Source: Adiantum capillus-veneris
Lineage: Eukaryota; Streptophyta; Polypodiopsida; Polypodiales; Pteridaceae
Direction of reading: 5' to 3'
Length of the DNA: 64,000 bases
Assembly (NCBI GenBank): GCA_014529385.2
Contig: CM043969.1
Location: forward strand, 25,375,946-25,439,945
Position numbers and translations under genes: made by a program. The notes below the pieces were generated by a model that was not told where the DNA came from, ran no database searches, and worked only from the letters and a program-made list of their open reading frames with translations. This document shows positions 31,216 through 42,308 of the stretch, in pieces (the first letter of the stretch is position 1; every line of letters starts with the position of its first letter).

Positions 31216-32873
31216 TGCATGTATTTGTTTTATAGATTTCTTGAATGGTCAAATGTGAGTACAAACTCGCCGGCCGGACATAAATGGCCAAAGCTCATAA
31301 AGAGCACTTGAATAATAACATGTACATAAAATATAATATCCTTTTGCAATAGCATAGCTTGGTCAAGTCTTTTCCACCTGTCAGCAGCTGCAATAAATAA
31401 TAAAATATCAATTCCATAACATACCTCTCCGTTGGAAAGCAACAGTCCTCAGTTGGCGAAGATAAAAATCTACACAAAATACTTGTCAAAAAACAAGGAT
31501 TAGAAATCTGTATCAAATAGTAAACGAAAAATCCATAAAATTAGACAACATTGCTTATGCCTGCCATCATCCATATACTACCTATTCTAGTGTCCCATAC
31601 CACTAGAATAAGCAGTACATGTCATACCCTGATGAATCACGATATCATTGGTCACACTCATCATTCAATAATCAACTCTCATCAATCTGAAATCCAATTT
31701 CATAAATACTGTCATGACAGAAAAGCATCGACTTATACCAATTCCCAATCCAATATCAATTCCACAATATAAGTCCAAATCCAAATCACTTTCATTATGT
31801 ACCCGGGTAACAAAAGCATACCAGTTGCAGTGATGGCCAGCCACTGCATCATGATTTTGAGATCGGTGTTGCCTCATCCGGCGAGTCTACACCAATAAAA
31901 CGTGTTGCCTAAATCGACGAATCTGCACTAATGCTGCATAAATCGATGGATCTGCATTCGATATTGTTTAAAAATCATAAATCTGAAGTTTATTAATGTG
32001 CTGCCTCATCCGACGAGTCTACACCAATAAAACGTGCTGCCTAAATCGGCGAATCTGTACTAATGCTGACTAAATCGACGGATTTGCATTTGATATTGTT
32101 TAAAGATCAGATTTATGATTTTTAAACAATATCAAATGCAGATCCGCCGATTTAGGCAGCATTAATGCAGATTCGCCGATTTAGGCAGCACGTTTTATTG
32201 GTGTAGACTCGTCGGATGAGGCAACACCGATCTCAAAATCATGCTGTAGTGGCTGGCCACCACTGCAACTGGTACGATTTTGTTACCCGGGTACATAATG
32301 AAAGTGATTTGGATTTGGACTTATATTGTGGAATTGATATTGGATTGGGAATTGGTATATGTCGATGCTTTTCTGTCATGACAGTATTTATGAAATTGGA
32401 TTTCAAATTGATGAGAATTGATTATTGAATGATGAGTGTGACCAATGATATCCTGATTCATCAGGGTATGACATATACGGCTTATTCTAGTGGTATGGGA
32501 CACTAGAATAGGTAGTATATGGATGACGGTAGGCATAAGCAATGTTGTCTAATTTTATGGATTTTTCTTTTACTCTTTGATACAGATTTCTAATCCTTGT
32601 TTTTGACAAGTATTGTGTGCAGATTTATCTTTGCAACAATTGAGGACAGTTGCTTTCCAACGGAGAGGTATGTTATGGAATTGATATTTTATTATTTATT
32701 GCAGCTGACAGGTGGAAAAGACTTAACCGAGCTAGGCTATTGCAAAAGGATATTATATTTTATGTACATGTTATTATTCAAGTGCTCTTTATGAGCTTTG
32801 GCCATTTATGTCCGGCCGGCCAGTTTGTACTCACATTTGACCATTCAAGAAATCTATAAAACAAATACATGCA
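31216..32873. mobile_element. Foldback element: 770-bp inverted arms around a 118-bp spacer
   Basis: Arm 31216-31986 is the reverse complement of arm 32105-32873 along its length with scattered substitutions and a few small indels. Both arms contain, for example, the TGCATGTATTTGTTTTATAG end and CGAGTCTACACCAATAAAAC. The spacer 31987-32104 is itself another partial copy of the innermost 110 bp, so the arm tip is tandemly repeated. There is no transposase. Open frames appear in mirror pairs and are not genes. A transcript would form a very long hairpin. It abuts gypsy element A at 'HCDAC' on the right. No target-site duplication was found. Confidence 0.88.
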
Positions 32874-34174
32874 TCACAATGCTTTACAAACTCCTCAGCA
32901 TCCATATGCAATGTAGGCCACCATATTCCTACGCCGTAAGATAACTTTTGCCGTCTCATCGCCTGAAAAATGGCCTCCACTTATTCCTCTATGTGTGTGT
33001 TCTAGAATCAGCAGGTATTCACTTTCACTTGCAAAGATTCTAAGTTGATTGTCCTTTCCTCGCTTATAGAGTTGATTCCCAATTAAATTAAAGTCACGAG
33101 CCTCCAACTCTATAGCCCTTTTCCGTGCTTTTGTTATGTTTTCAGGAAATGTTCTTGTTGTTAAGAAATCAATGATATATTGACTCCATGCAGGTGCAAT
33201 GTTTACCTGAAACAATGTTGCGTGATCCACTGGTCGTTTGGCATTACATATAGTACAATTGTTAACATAAGTGTGTGTGTCAGCATACATAGTTGGCCAA
33301 TAAACCCCTAATTGTTTCAGTCTCTGGTGTGTTTTCATTCTTGAACAATGAAATGCACAATCCTGGACATGTGCTTCTTCAAGATAACACTCGAATTCCT
33401 CCAGATTTATACATAATCGTAGAATCTGGTCCGATCCTAGATGATACAGTCGTCCTGCAATCAACTGGAAGTTTTTTGTTTGTCGAATTGTTTGTTGTTT
33501 GGATCTATCTTCCTTGTTATCAAATCTACCTCCAAAGGAAAGAATGCTAACAATTTCCTGAGACCATTTGGGTATCATTTTAATATTGAAAAGATAAGCA
33601 TCAGGTATGTCATCATCTACTCCTTCAGGAGCTTCCCCGTTTTGCAGCCTTGAAAGGTGATCAGCCTGTAGATGAGTTTTACCCTTTTTGACTACCACTG
33701 TGAAGTCAAACTCTAAAAATATATTAAACCAGCATACAATTCTTCCAGTATTGCATGGTTTATTTACTAGATACAAAAGAGCTTGATGATCTGTGAAGAA
33801 CACAAATTTGTTTGCGAGCCAATAATGTCGAAATTTCTTTACAGCATAGATCATTCCTAACCCCTCTCTTTCAGTGGTTGTGTAGTTCTTTTCTGCACTA
33901 TTTAACTCTTGGCTTGCATAACAAATGGAAAATCCATAGTTCCTTGAGCCAGAATACTCCCAATTGCATATGCAGATGCATCAATGTGAACATGGAATAT
34001 CTTTTCCCAATTTGGTGCTTTAAGTACAGGTGCTGATACAAGGTTTTCCTTAAGCTTTTGGAATGAAGTTTCACACTCCTCACTCCAGTCGAAGCTGACT
34101 AATAAGCGATACAGAGGTTGTGCAATGACTGCATACATATATATGAATCTTCGATAATATCCGTAGTGTCCCAT
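32874..34174 (-). pseudogene. Element A RNase H and tandem H2C2 zinc-binding modules
   Basis: 34174-33902 encodes the RT-RNase H connection and RNase H start ('VHIDASAYAIGSILAQG'). 33854-32895 (319 aa) has 'FFTDHQALLYLVNKP', 'FLEFDFTVVV' and 'ADHLSRL' (end of RNase H), then two H2C2-containing modules. The first runs 'LIAGRLYHLGSD...EEAHVQDCAFHCSR...CTICNAKR'. The second runs 'LIGNQLYKRGKD...LEHTHRGISGGHFSGDETA' and, after a small frameshift, 'GIWWPTLHMDAEEF' and 'HCDAC' up to 32873. A normal gypsy pol has one. The integrase catalytic core that should follow is replaced by the foldback. RNase H itself is split near 33860-33900. Confidence 0.75.
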
Positions 34175-34288
34175 GAAGGATTGTACTTGTTTGGCATTAT
34201 TAGGCCTGGGTAAGTCTACTATGACTTTGATTTTGTCTAGGTTAGTGGTTATGCCATTTCTTAAGACAATATGTCCTAAGATGCGACC

Positions 34289-34963
34289 CTACCTAACCAT
34301 AAAAATGTACTTTTCCGGGTTAAGACAGATTTGATATGTTTTGCACTTTTCAAATACCTTTTGTAAATGGTCAATATGTTCTTCTCGTAGAAGAGAGTGG
34401 ACACAGAGATTATTCATATATAGTTCTAAGAATATTCTCAGGTATTCTTTGAACGCATGAGTCATTAACCTTTGAAAGGTAGCTGGGACATTGGTCAAGC
34501 CAAAAGGCATAACTCTATATGCATATACTCCCCATTCTGTGGCATACGTTGTTTTGTGTTGATCCTCTATTGCAATTGCCAGTTGGTTATACCCTGAAAA
34601 CCCATCTAGAAAGGAATAAGCCCGTTTCCCAGCCACCCTCGCAAGTACATGTTCTGTGATCGGCAAGGGATAATTATCCCTTATGGTGGTTGCATTTACT
34701 TTTTTGAGGTTCACACACACATGCAGCTTTCCGTTCTTTTGGGAGACAACCACAATGGGTGACACCCAATCTGTATGTTTGATTTTATAGATGAATTCAG
34801 CATCCATCAGCTTGTCAATCTCCTCTTTGATTCGCTTAGCAAATGTGTCATTATATGTGTAAGGACGCTGTTTGCTAGGTTTGGCATCTGATTTCAATGG
34901 AATTGTATGTTGACATATCAATGGATCAACTCCTTTGAGGTCTTTGTAGGACCATGCAAACAC
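34289..34963 (-). pseudogene. Element A reverse transcriptase with YMNN in place of the catalytic DD
   Basis: A 224-residue frame with 'FIYKIKHTDWVSPIVVVSQK', 'NGKLHVCVNLKKVNATT', 'FLDGFSGYNQLAIAIEDQ', 'MPFGLTNVPATFQRL' and 'LYMNNLCVHS'. The last block aligns with 'AFLDDLCVYS' of element D, so both active-site Asp have become Asn. The codon change is GAT to AAT twice, that is C to T on the plus strand, as expected for deamination of methylated cytosines. RT cannot be active. The upstream 'FAWSYKDLKGV' is the usual RT lead-in. Confidence 0.8.
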
Positions 34964-35050
34964 ATCTTTATACTTCTTGAGAAGTTGTGTTAGCAGTTCT
35001 TCTTCTTCAGGCTCTAAATCAGTTGCTATATAGATCGGCTGAGGCTTTTC

Positions 35051-36112
35051 TCATGGCTCCGCGAGGTCTATTTGTTTTGCATTTTCTAGCCCATCGTAAG
35101 ATTCTTGGTTTATTCTTTCCCTGACTGGTGGTGTCATTATGAGTTTTCTGTTCTGGATGGTGAAATTTTGATAGTGGGATGGTACATTCATGTTTTCTTT
35201 TTCTGACTCCTCCTTACCATCACTTTCTCCCTCAGTCGTCCATACCTCTCGTAATGACCGTTTTAGTTCTTGGTATTTCTTTTTACGCTCCAATTTGGTC
35301 CACTCTGGGTCTTTTGTTTTTTCCTGTTTTGATTTTTAAAATTTTTTTGATTTTGTTTCTGTTTTAGTCTTTTGTACTTGTTTTATTTCCTCTTGCGTTC
35401 CTTCCCTTCGAACTTTTGAGAATCTGCCTCATATTTGGTCTTTTACACAATCCTCTGCTTTGACAAGCATTAGATAGTGAGTTTTATCTTTTATCCTGGG
35501 CATCAGGTTCTCTCTCATTTTGTTTTCTGATCGTTTTTTTTATAGTGTTCTTGCGTCTAGGGTGCTGATTGGCAGAATCATAAAACTGGATATTCGTTGT
35601 TTTCTCCCCACGCTTGCTTGAGCTGTTCGAACACTCGTTATCTGCATCGTTATTTACCTCCAGATGCTCAGAGCAGTTATAAAACTCTTCTTGTTCTGGT
35701 GGTTCTACATTCTCATCTCCTCCTGGTATAAGGCTTACCATGTAATAGGGTAGCACATCATAGCCATACTTATCGCAAAATTTTATCGTTGGGCTATCTG
35801 TAATGGTACAGACATCCAATGTTGCTAGTATGTGTTCTCATCTCCTCCTGGTATAAGGCTTACCATGTAATAGGGTAGCACATCATAGCCATACTTATCG
35901 CAAAATTTTGTCGTTGGGCTATCTGTAATGGTACAGACATCCAATGTTGCTAGTATGTGTTCCCATTCCAAAGGTTCTAAGGCATCTTCGGGAAAAGGTT
36001 CCGGAATATAATCCTTGTCCTCAATAGCTCTTTCTAAGACACATTCCTCTCTCTTTAAGCTTCCACAATGTGAAGCTCCGCACATCCATAGCTCTTTTTT
36101 TGCCCTAACCAT
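35051..36112 (-). pseudogene. Element A acidic pol linker, broken by a tandem duplication
   Basis: Three minus frames (36112-35825, 35819-35484, 35293-35051) make up the stretch between protease and RT. They carry 'DVCTITDSP', 'FCDKYGYDVLPYYMVSLIPG' (encoded twice) and basic/acidic tails, with no catalytic motif. The equivalent region in element D (61554-60966) is likewise acidic and low-complexity. The peptide repeat arises from the duplication at 35710-35959. Confidence 0.55.
35710..35959 (-). repeat. 125-bp tandem duplication in element A pol
   Basis: TTCTCATCTCCTCCTGGTAT and following bases begin at 35710 and again at 35835. The two units differ at about one position (TTTTATCG against TTTTGTCG). 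Since 125 is not divisible by three, the pol frame is shifted. Confidence 0.92.
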
Positions 36113-36209
36113 GCTGGGAGTTCGGACCCTGCCAATGTAGCTGAATCAAACACTTCCACTGGTGTCTGGCTCACATCTTTGTAACTATGGTCTTATAGGT
36201 GTATTTTGG

Positions 36210-37438
36210 TTGTTGTCTCGTAACCCCAATCTTGGACCATCTTTAATTGTCTCATGAATGGTCTTCCCAAGATGATCTCGTAATTGTTCTTTTTGTCGAA
36301 ATCGACTATTGCAATGTATGCTCATACTCGATTCCGCACGAGGTGACAATTACTTTTTCTAAAAGTCCTAGAGGCTTTTCCATGAACCCATCTACCAGTT
36401 GAAATTTCATTATGGTAGCTCTCAAAGCCAGTTTTTTCCATTTCTTCTAGATTTCCTTGGTGGCGATAGCGACTCCTGCTCCACTATCAAGAATAGATTT
36501 GGAAACTACTCCTTGGAATTCTACTGGTAGCGTGGTGTTTCATCTTCTCCCTCGCAATACTCTCCAACCTTGTTTAAAGGTACTAGCCTAGTGTTATGTT
36601 GAGGCATGTCCAATTCTCTGATCCCTTCTTGAAGCTTCGAGGTGGGGTCTTTTACTCCAAATTTTTCTAAGCATTTGCCTACGGTGGTCCACATGTTTGG
36701 TTGTAACCTCAGGAGTTCGGCTAATGTGATTGTGCATGCCACAAGGGTGGAAAATACCTCAATCAACCCTTGTGAATCCATCACTCTGTTAGAAGGAAGT
36801 CTTTGAGATGGGATTTCTCTCACCTCAGACTTGGCTTCATAATCCCCTAGGTAAGAGGGTAGAGTTTTTAGCGAGTCTAGTGGGCTGTGCCCCGAACTAA
36901 TTGATCCCTGGTCTTCCCCTTGTGAATGTATATCAAAGTTCATTTGTGATCTTGCCTCAAATTCTTCAATAGGAGGTAAGATCTCATTTTTCTCTTTTCT
37001 CGTGCTATGCATTTGGTAACTCACCCTGTTGGCTTCGTTGGCATCACAGATTTGCTTCCACAGGTCATCTAGACCGTTACAATCCTTACCCATTTCTACC
37101 ACTGTTTTAGGCTGGAACCCATCACTTGTCTCATCTGTTGTATTTGAAACTATGATAGGTTCTCTCCTAGACTCAAAGGTAGTCGTGAGTCCCTCCTTAA
37201 TGTCTACTTGTTTCTCTAAAGTTGGTTTGATAGGGGTTGGAGCTGGTACTTCATGCCAACTAGCAGGTTTACCAAGCGGGTTTTCTATCAAGGATTGGGC
37301 TGTTTCAATCATCTTTCGACACATTTCCAACCTCTGTTTTTCTATTCCGGCATATGGATAAGTCATCCATCTTTGCTCTTGGGTTTGGTTGTTTTTGAGT
37401 CTAGCTTCGTAAGCTTTTAAAAGTGCGTTTAACTGCAT
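36210..37438 (-). pseudogene. Element A gag C-terminal linker and protease
   Basis: The frame 37438-36521 (305 aa) is hydrophilic without knuckles. Read-through past its nominal end gives 'KSILDSGAGVAIATKE' on the minus strand at about 36500-36450, a retropepsin active site (D-S-G-A), followed at once by a stop. Further down, 36380-36210 carries decayed protease sequence. This is the ordinary protease position, upstream of RT, so it is separate from the protease-like domain found after integrase in the related elements. Confidence 0.65.
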
Positions 37439-38126
37439 TTACCTTTCCTGCCAGCACTGATCCTCCTGATCCTGCACTTTTGGGTTCTACGATTTCCTTG
37501 GGTGCTATGGTTGCCCTAGTATGTGAGCTTAGATTAGCTAGATCCTCTAACTGCTCTAATCTATTATTTGTGTGTTTTAACTCCTCGGATAGAGCCATTT
37601 GCTCTCGTTCTCTCCTGGCTTTCATACGCGCCTTTCCAGCTTTCCAAGTGCTTCTCTGATTTTTCATTTTTGAACTTGGGGCATCGGTTTCTGGCTCTTC
37701 AATTATGGGTTCGTTCGTCATTCTTTGAGCTTGGGCTCGTGTCACTGCCTGAATAAGTATTACTGTCTCGTTTTCTGACCCTCCACTGGAAGGCACTGCT
37801 TCCAACATGTTCAAGGTAGTTTTTGCTCCTTTTCTCGGGTTCTTAGGGCAATCATGAATCAAATGAGTAATTCCACACTCGGTGCAATATGCGTTGACTC
37901 TAATGATTTCATCATGAGGACAGTCTCTTAGCCAATGGTCTCCACCACACTTGTAGCAGGGTCCCTTAGGCTGTTGAGGTGATCCTTGAGCTCCTCTTTG
38001 TTGATATGCATGTCTCTGCCCGCCCATGCCTCCGTTGGCTATGAACAAAAATGTTCGTTCATCCAAGCTATATCTTCCTTCTCCTGCTGCCTGTGCAGCT
38101 GTTGGTGGTCCTGCACTTCCCATCAT
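37401..38126 (-). pseudogene. Element A gag nucleocapsid with two compact zinc knuckles
   Basis: The 241-residue frame contains 'CYKCGGDHWLRDC' and 'CTECGITHLIHDC', both CX2CX3HX4C rather than the usual CX2CX4HX4C. A basic coiled stretch ('KAGKARMKARREREQMALSE') follows. It overlaps the next frame at 37438-37401, suggesting a frameshift by decay or design. Nucleocapsid would bind element RNA. Confidence 0.75.
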
Positions 38127-38144
38127 GCTCCATGGTTCTGGCGT

Positions 38145-39196
38145 TCAGGGTTCTTCCGGTGGATAATACACAGGATTTGCACAATATCCATTGGGATCTT
38201 CGTAATATGCATGCATAGGCACCAAAGCCTTATCTTCTGGTTTGGTTATTGTTGGTGTGTATCTTACGTCGACTGGTCGTAATCCTGGTAGGGGTGGTTG
38301 CTGTCCCAACACTGGTTGTGGTCTTTCTACGCCTACAGGTCCTGGTAGGTTGCCTACTTGATACCTAGGCATCGATGGAAGTTGAGGAGATGCTACTTGA
38401 CCCTGGGGAGCATAAGGTCGTTCTCTCACATATCCCTTGTTATAATAACATTCCTCCGTCACATGGTTTGTCCATTTTTGTTGAATCGCACACCATTTTG
38501 GCTGTTTAGCCTGAGGTTTGGTATACAGGTTAATCTTTTTTAGCACTTCCTCTACAAGTTGCTCCTGGCTTACAGCTACTTCTCCTTTTGGTGCTGTCCT
38601 AACGGACTTGCTTCCACTTTGTTGTGAGGATGAATCATCGTCAATTCACCCTCTTTGTAGACCGTACAATTGTCTACAAGGTAAAGATCCTCCTTAGTTA
38701 ACTCATTTAACGTCGTGCTCCTCTTCATATGTAAGTCCTTCTGGAGATCTGCATTCCTCAGTCCTTGAATAAATATAAGCATAAGTCATGACTGAGTTGG
38801 CAGTTCTTCCACATGGCAGAACTTAACATATCTTTTTAGTCTTAGGGCCGCCTTTTGCACAGATTCCCCTTCTTTCTGTTGGAATTTGTGGATTTGTGAG
38901 AGAGTATTATGAGCTATCCCCCTTTGTGAGAATTCCTCAATAAACTCGTCAAACACCTCCTCCATAGACTCAAAGTCTCTACGCTCCACAGAGTCAAACT
39001 AAGTAGCAACATCCTCCTCTAGGGTCAGTCCAAACCCTGCAAATTGGGTAGGGAAGTCTAACACCTCTTCAACTCTAATTACACGCACAAAGGCTGCTAC
39101 ATGATCTCTAGGATCTCTGTTTCCCCTGTATTTCTTGTTTACCCATTTTTGCACTTGAGAAGGTCTAATTCTACAATGGTCTACAAATCTCATCAT
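38145..39196 (-). pseudogene. Element A gag capsid region
   Basis: Minus frames 39196-38999, 38989-38786, 38782-38576 and 38546-38145 together read as a retrotransposon gag capsid: 'GNRDPRDHVAAFVRV', 'FEEF..RG.A', 'IHKFQQKEGESVQKAALRLK', 'LIFIQGLRNADLQKDLHMK'. Stops at frame boundaries (for example 38999 and 38786) break it. A Pro-rich segment (38546-38145) separates capsid from the knuckles. Confidence 0.7.
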
Positions 39197-39702
39197 TGGA
39201 TCTCCTCGTCCTAATCGATATACCTCCTCTGGCCTTCGGTAGTGGGCGGGTTCCTCTCCCAGTGGTGCTCCTAAGCTGTAATTTTTGACGATTTTTGCAA
39301 GATATGGTTCATCTTGTTGAACTCGTTCTATGGGTGGTCTTCCAGGCTCTGTTGACCCTTGGGTTTTTGGCTTACTCTCGCCTTGATACCGTGAATATAG
39401 TGATGGTTCTTGTAGATCCCTTAGCCCTCGTGCGGCTGGATAACCATCTCGGTTTTGGTCTTGTTCTAATGTTGCACTCTATCGAAGCCATGCCTGCAAT
39501 GATGGCTGAGTTGCTGGTTGGTTTTGGTAGTTGAACATCTGTTGTCGGGTAGAATGTGAGGTTGTGTCGTACTCTTCTGAAAATGGATTTGTCGACTTGC
39601 TAGGAGTATAGGTGACCCTTGGCACTTCTTAGAGGGCATATGTTGATGTTTCTGGACCTGTTGCTTTTTCTCGATCTCCTCTAGGAGAATACATTTGTAT
39701 TC

Positions 39703-40277
39703 TCACCCGTACCTATCAACAAAAATGATATCCTTCCCCATAGCAATTTCATAAGAGAATAAGTAAAGAACCTTGTCTTTGCTTAGTTCATTTGGATAGG
39801 GTTCTTTGCAACGAAAGTAAGAGACTATTCCCTCGCTCTCATGCTTGTAAATCCCCACATTTTCATCATAGGTTGAGACCCTGGTTGTTTTCTTATCATA
39901 CATAAAAAGAGCTCCATGTCGAATCAATGTTTGGAGGCGGTTCTTGAGTTTTTGAACCATTTTTCCTTTCGCCACGTTATCTCCATATCTATTGTAATCC
40001 TCAGGGTTACTAACTATCAGATAGTGGTTCCCCTTTCGACCCGAAATCTATCTCCATCATAATAGATGCAAATTATCTCCAGTCTCTGAGTAGGCCTTTC
40101 TTCAATACAAATACACTTGCATCCTCGATAGTCAGAATAAACTAGGGCTCCCCTAGAGTTTGTTCCTTCTAAGAAGATTATAGTGAACTTGGAATCGTTC
40201 AAAGGATTTAGGGAGGTGCTTCCTCCTAGCATTGGTCCTTCATCGGAGAAACCTCCTGGCTGTTGACTACCCATCAT
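39703..40277 (-). pseudogene. Element A gag N-terminal region
   Basis: Frames 40277-40017 ('MMGSQQPGGFSDEGPMLGG') and 39975-39703 ('MAKGKMVQKLKNRLQTLIRH') lie between the leader and the capsid in the same orientation. They carry no known domain. By position they are the N-terminal part of gag, separated by one frame change. Confidence 0.45.
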
Positions 40278-42289
40278 GAAGAAGGACTTATCTGATGAAG
40301 TGTCAGTATCACTAACCTCCTCAATGATCGGTGCTAGTGGATCTAGCCTTGTCTGAGTTACACTCTCCTCAGTGGGACACTAAGCTACCCTGGTCACCTG
40401 CCACCTTTTGATCTCTAAGAATGTGTCTTCCTGATCTTAAATTCATCAAACTTAGCAATGCAACTTAACACAAATCCAACCACTCACATGGTAAAGGATT
40501 AGTTTTCGCACAACTTCTTGCTTTGCCGCTGACTATACATGTACACAAGCGTTTAATTTCGGCAATCAAATCAAAGCATTTAACCGCTAGAGGTGGTCTT
40601 AGTAATGATTGGTATAACTGGAGGGTTAACCCCAACCACTACTGTATTTTATACACTTATGATGTTTTGGATTAGGTCTGCTAATCTGGAATTGTACTTC
40701 CCTCGGATGTTGGTCAATTTACATGGAAAGTCTTAATTCCGTCAAAAGGTCAAACAAGGTCCAATTTCACTTCTGAAAGAAGTTCTCGAACTCTTAATTC
40801 AATTGGAACATCACTCTATGTCCTCAGTCAGCTTTTCACTTCACTAAGCCCCAGTAGACATCCTACGCGTAGGATGACTCCTGCTCTATTTTGCCTGGCT
40901 TTTGTACTATAGATTCCCCTTGATGTGCTGAGTCCACAACTATTTTTACTTTTTGATTTGGACACCTACAAGCTGGTCAATTGATCAGAAATCTGTTCTA
41001 GCAGCCTGATGTTGGTCTGACCAGTCAAATCAACTCCAATTTGGACCAAACTGACTAGGAGGCTTGCCTCAGGCTATACAACACCCTACTATGCCTACAG
41101 TCATCTTTTGGCTTCAATTTCATGCATTAGACATTCTACGCGTAGCATGTCTAACTGCTCCAAATGGCTTCAAATGCAAAGCACAGACTCCTCTTAAGGT
41201 GCTGATCACTTTGGTATGCTCAAAACTGGGTTTGGAGTGCTAAATCACACATAACACATCCTACACGTAGGATGTGTGCTAAATCACACAGAACACATCC
41301 TACACGTAGGATGTCTATGTGGCCTGTTTTACCCCAAACTTGAGCCCCGGCTTCCCTTTGATGTCAGCAACCCAGTGCTAAGCTTAGATTTTGGTTTGGA
41401 TTTCAAAAGACCCCAATTTTAGCTATTCTAGCCCTTTTCAGTCAAAAATGCTAAAGTCTGCTGCTTAAAACCCAATTTTCTCACCCTATTGAGGTGAAAC
41501 CTTTCTCAGGCACTCAATAAATCATGCAGATCATGCTCATGCAGCCATCCTATAGTTTTGGTCTTAAAATAATGCCTTGGCACAATTTGGGTAGGATGTA
41601 TGGAAATTTCTGTCTATCTGGCCTTATCCTGTCAAGATGTGGTCAAACTTTCACTTTCCAGGTGAAAATAGGGTAAAACCTACCTTCTAAACACGCTGGT
41701 CAACTTCAGAATTTCAAAATTTCCACCAGATCAGCCTGTAGACATCCTACGCGTAGGATGTCTCTTGGCTTAAAATGTAATTTTTTCCTGACAGAAATTC
41801 TCCTGATGCTCTGCAGCTCTCTCACAAACACTCACAGAAACTTTTGAACTTCACTTCAGCTTTCAAACACTCTTTTGCGTCTTTTACAACCTTGTGATGA
41901 GCCTAACAACAAGTATAACATGCATGAAGTGCTCCAGATCATAAATCATGATGTCCTATTTACCCTACTCCTACTCATCATGTGAAATGGTGAATTGGTG
42001 TCTCGATTGCTTTCTGGCCTCTCCGGACACTCAAGCTCTCCTTTCACCGCTTCTGCCACTCCAACTCCTACTCTCTACACAACAACTCAACTAATACCTA
42101 AAACTATCTAAGTCTACCTAAGACTACCTAAGTGAAAGGATCTAGGCCAGACACTCGCTCCTTAGACTCCCTCTAAGACCTAGAGAGTCCTCCACCCTCT
42201 GATCCTATCTAAATGTAAAACGAGACTCTGGCAAGCCAGAGAATCCCTATCCTCAAGGACTAGTCTCGGTCACCTACTTAGGGTTTTTG
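40278..42289 (-). other. Element A leader with palindrome array
   Basis: Two kilobases without open frames between PBS and gag. It holds five copies of the 18-bp palindrome CATCCTACGCGTAGGATG or close variants: 40859-40876, 41132-41149, 41257-41274, 41296-41313, 41743-41760. The third and fourth copies belong to a 39-bp tandem repeat. Confidence 0.75.
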
Positions 42290-42307
42290 TCCCCGACAAC
42301 GGTGCCA
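42290..42307 (-). promoter_or_regulatory. Primer-binding site of element A, tRNA-Asp type
   Basis: The minus strand reads TGGCACCGTTGTCGGGGA, two changes from the canonical TGGCGCCGTTGCCGGGGA. TG at 42309-42310 marks the adjoining LTR end (CCAACA on the minus strand). Confidence 0.75.
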
Positions 42308-42308
42308 A

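Noticed and set aside
31230-32859. Mirror-image ORFs of about 65-73 aa in the foldback
   Set aside because: Each appears in both arms on opposite strands, as expected for an inverted repeat; no conserved domain.
40859-41760. CRISPR-like repeat array
   Set aside because: Repeats are palindromes with very unequal spacing, in a plant retroelement leader, with no spacers of uniform size or cas genes.
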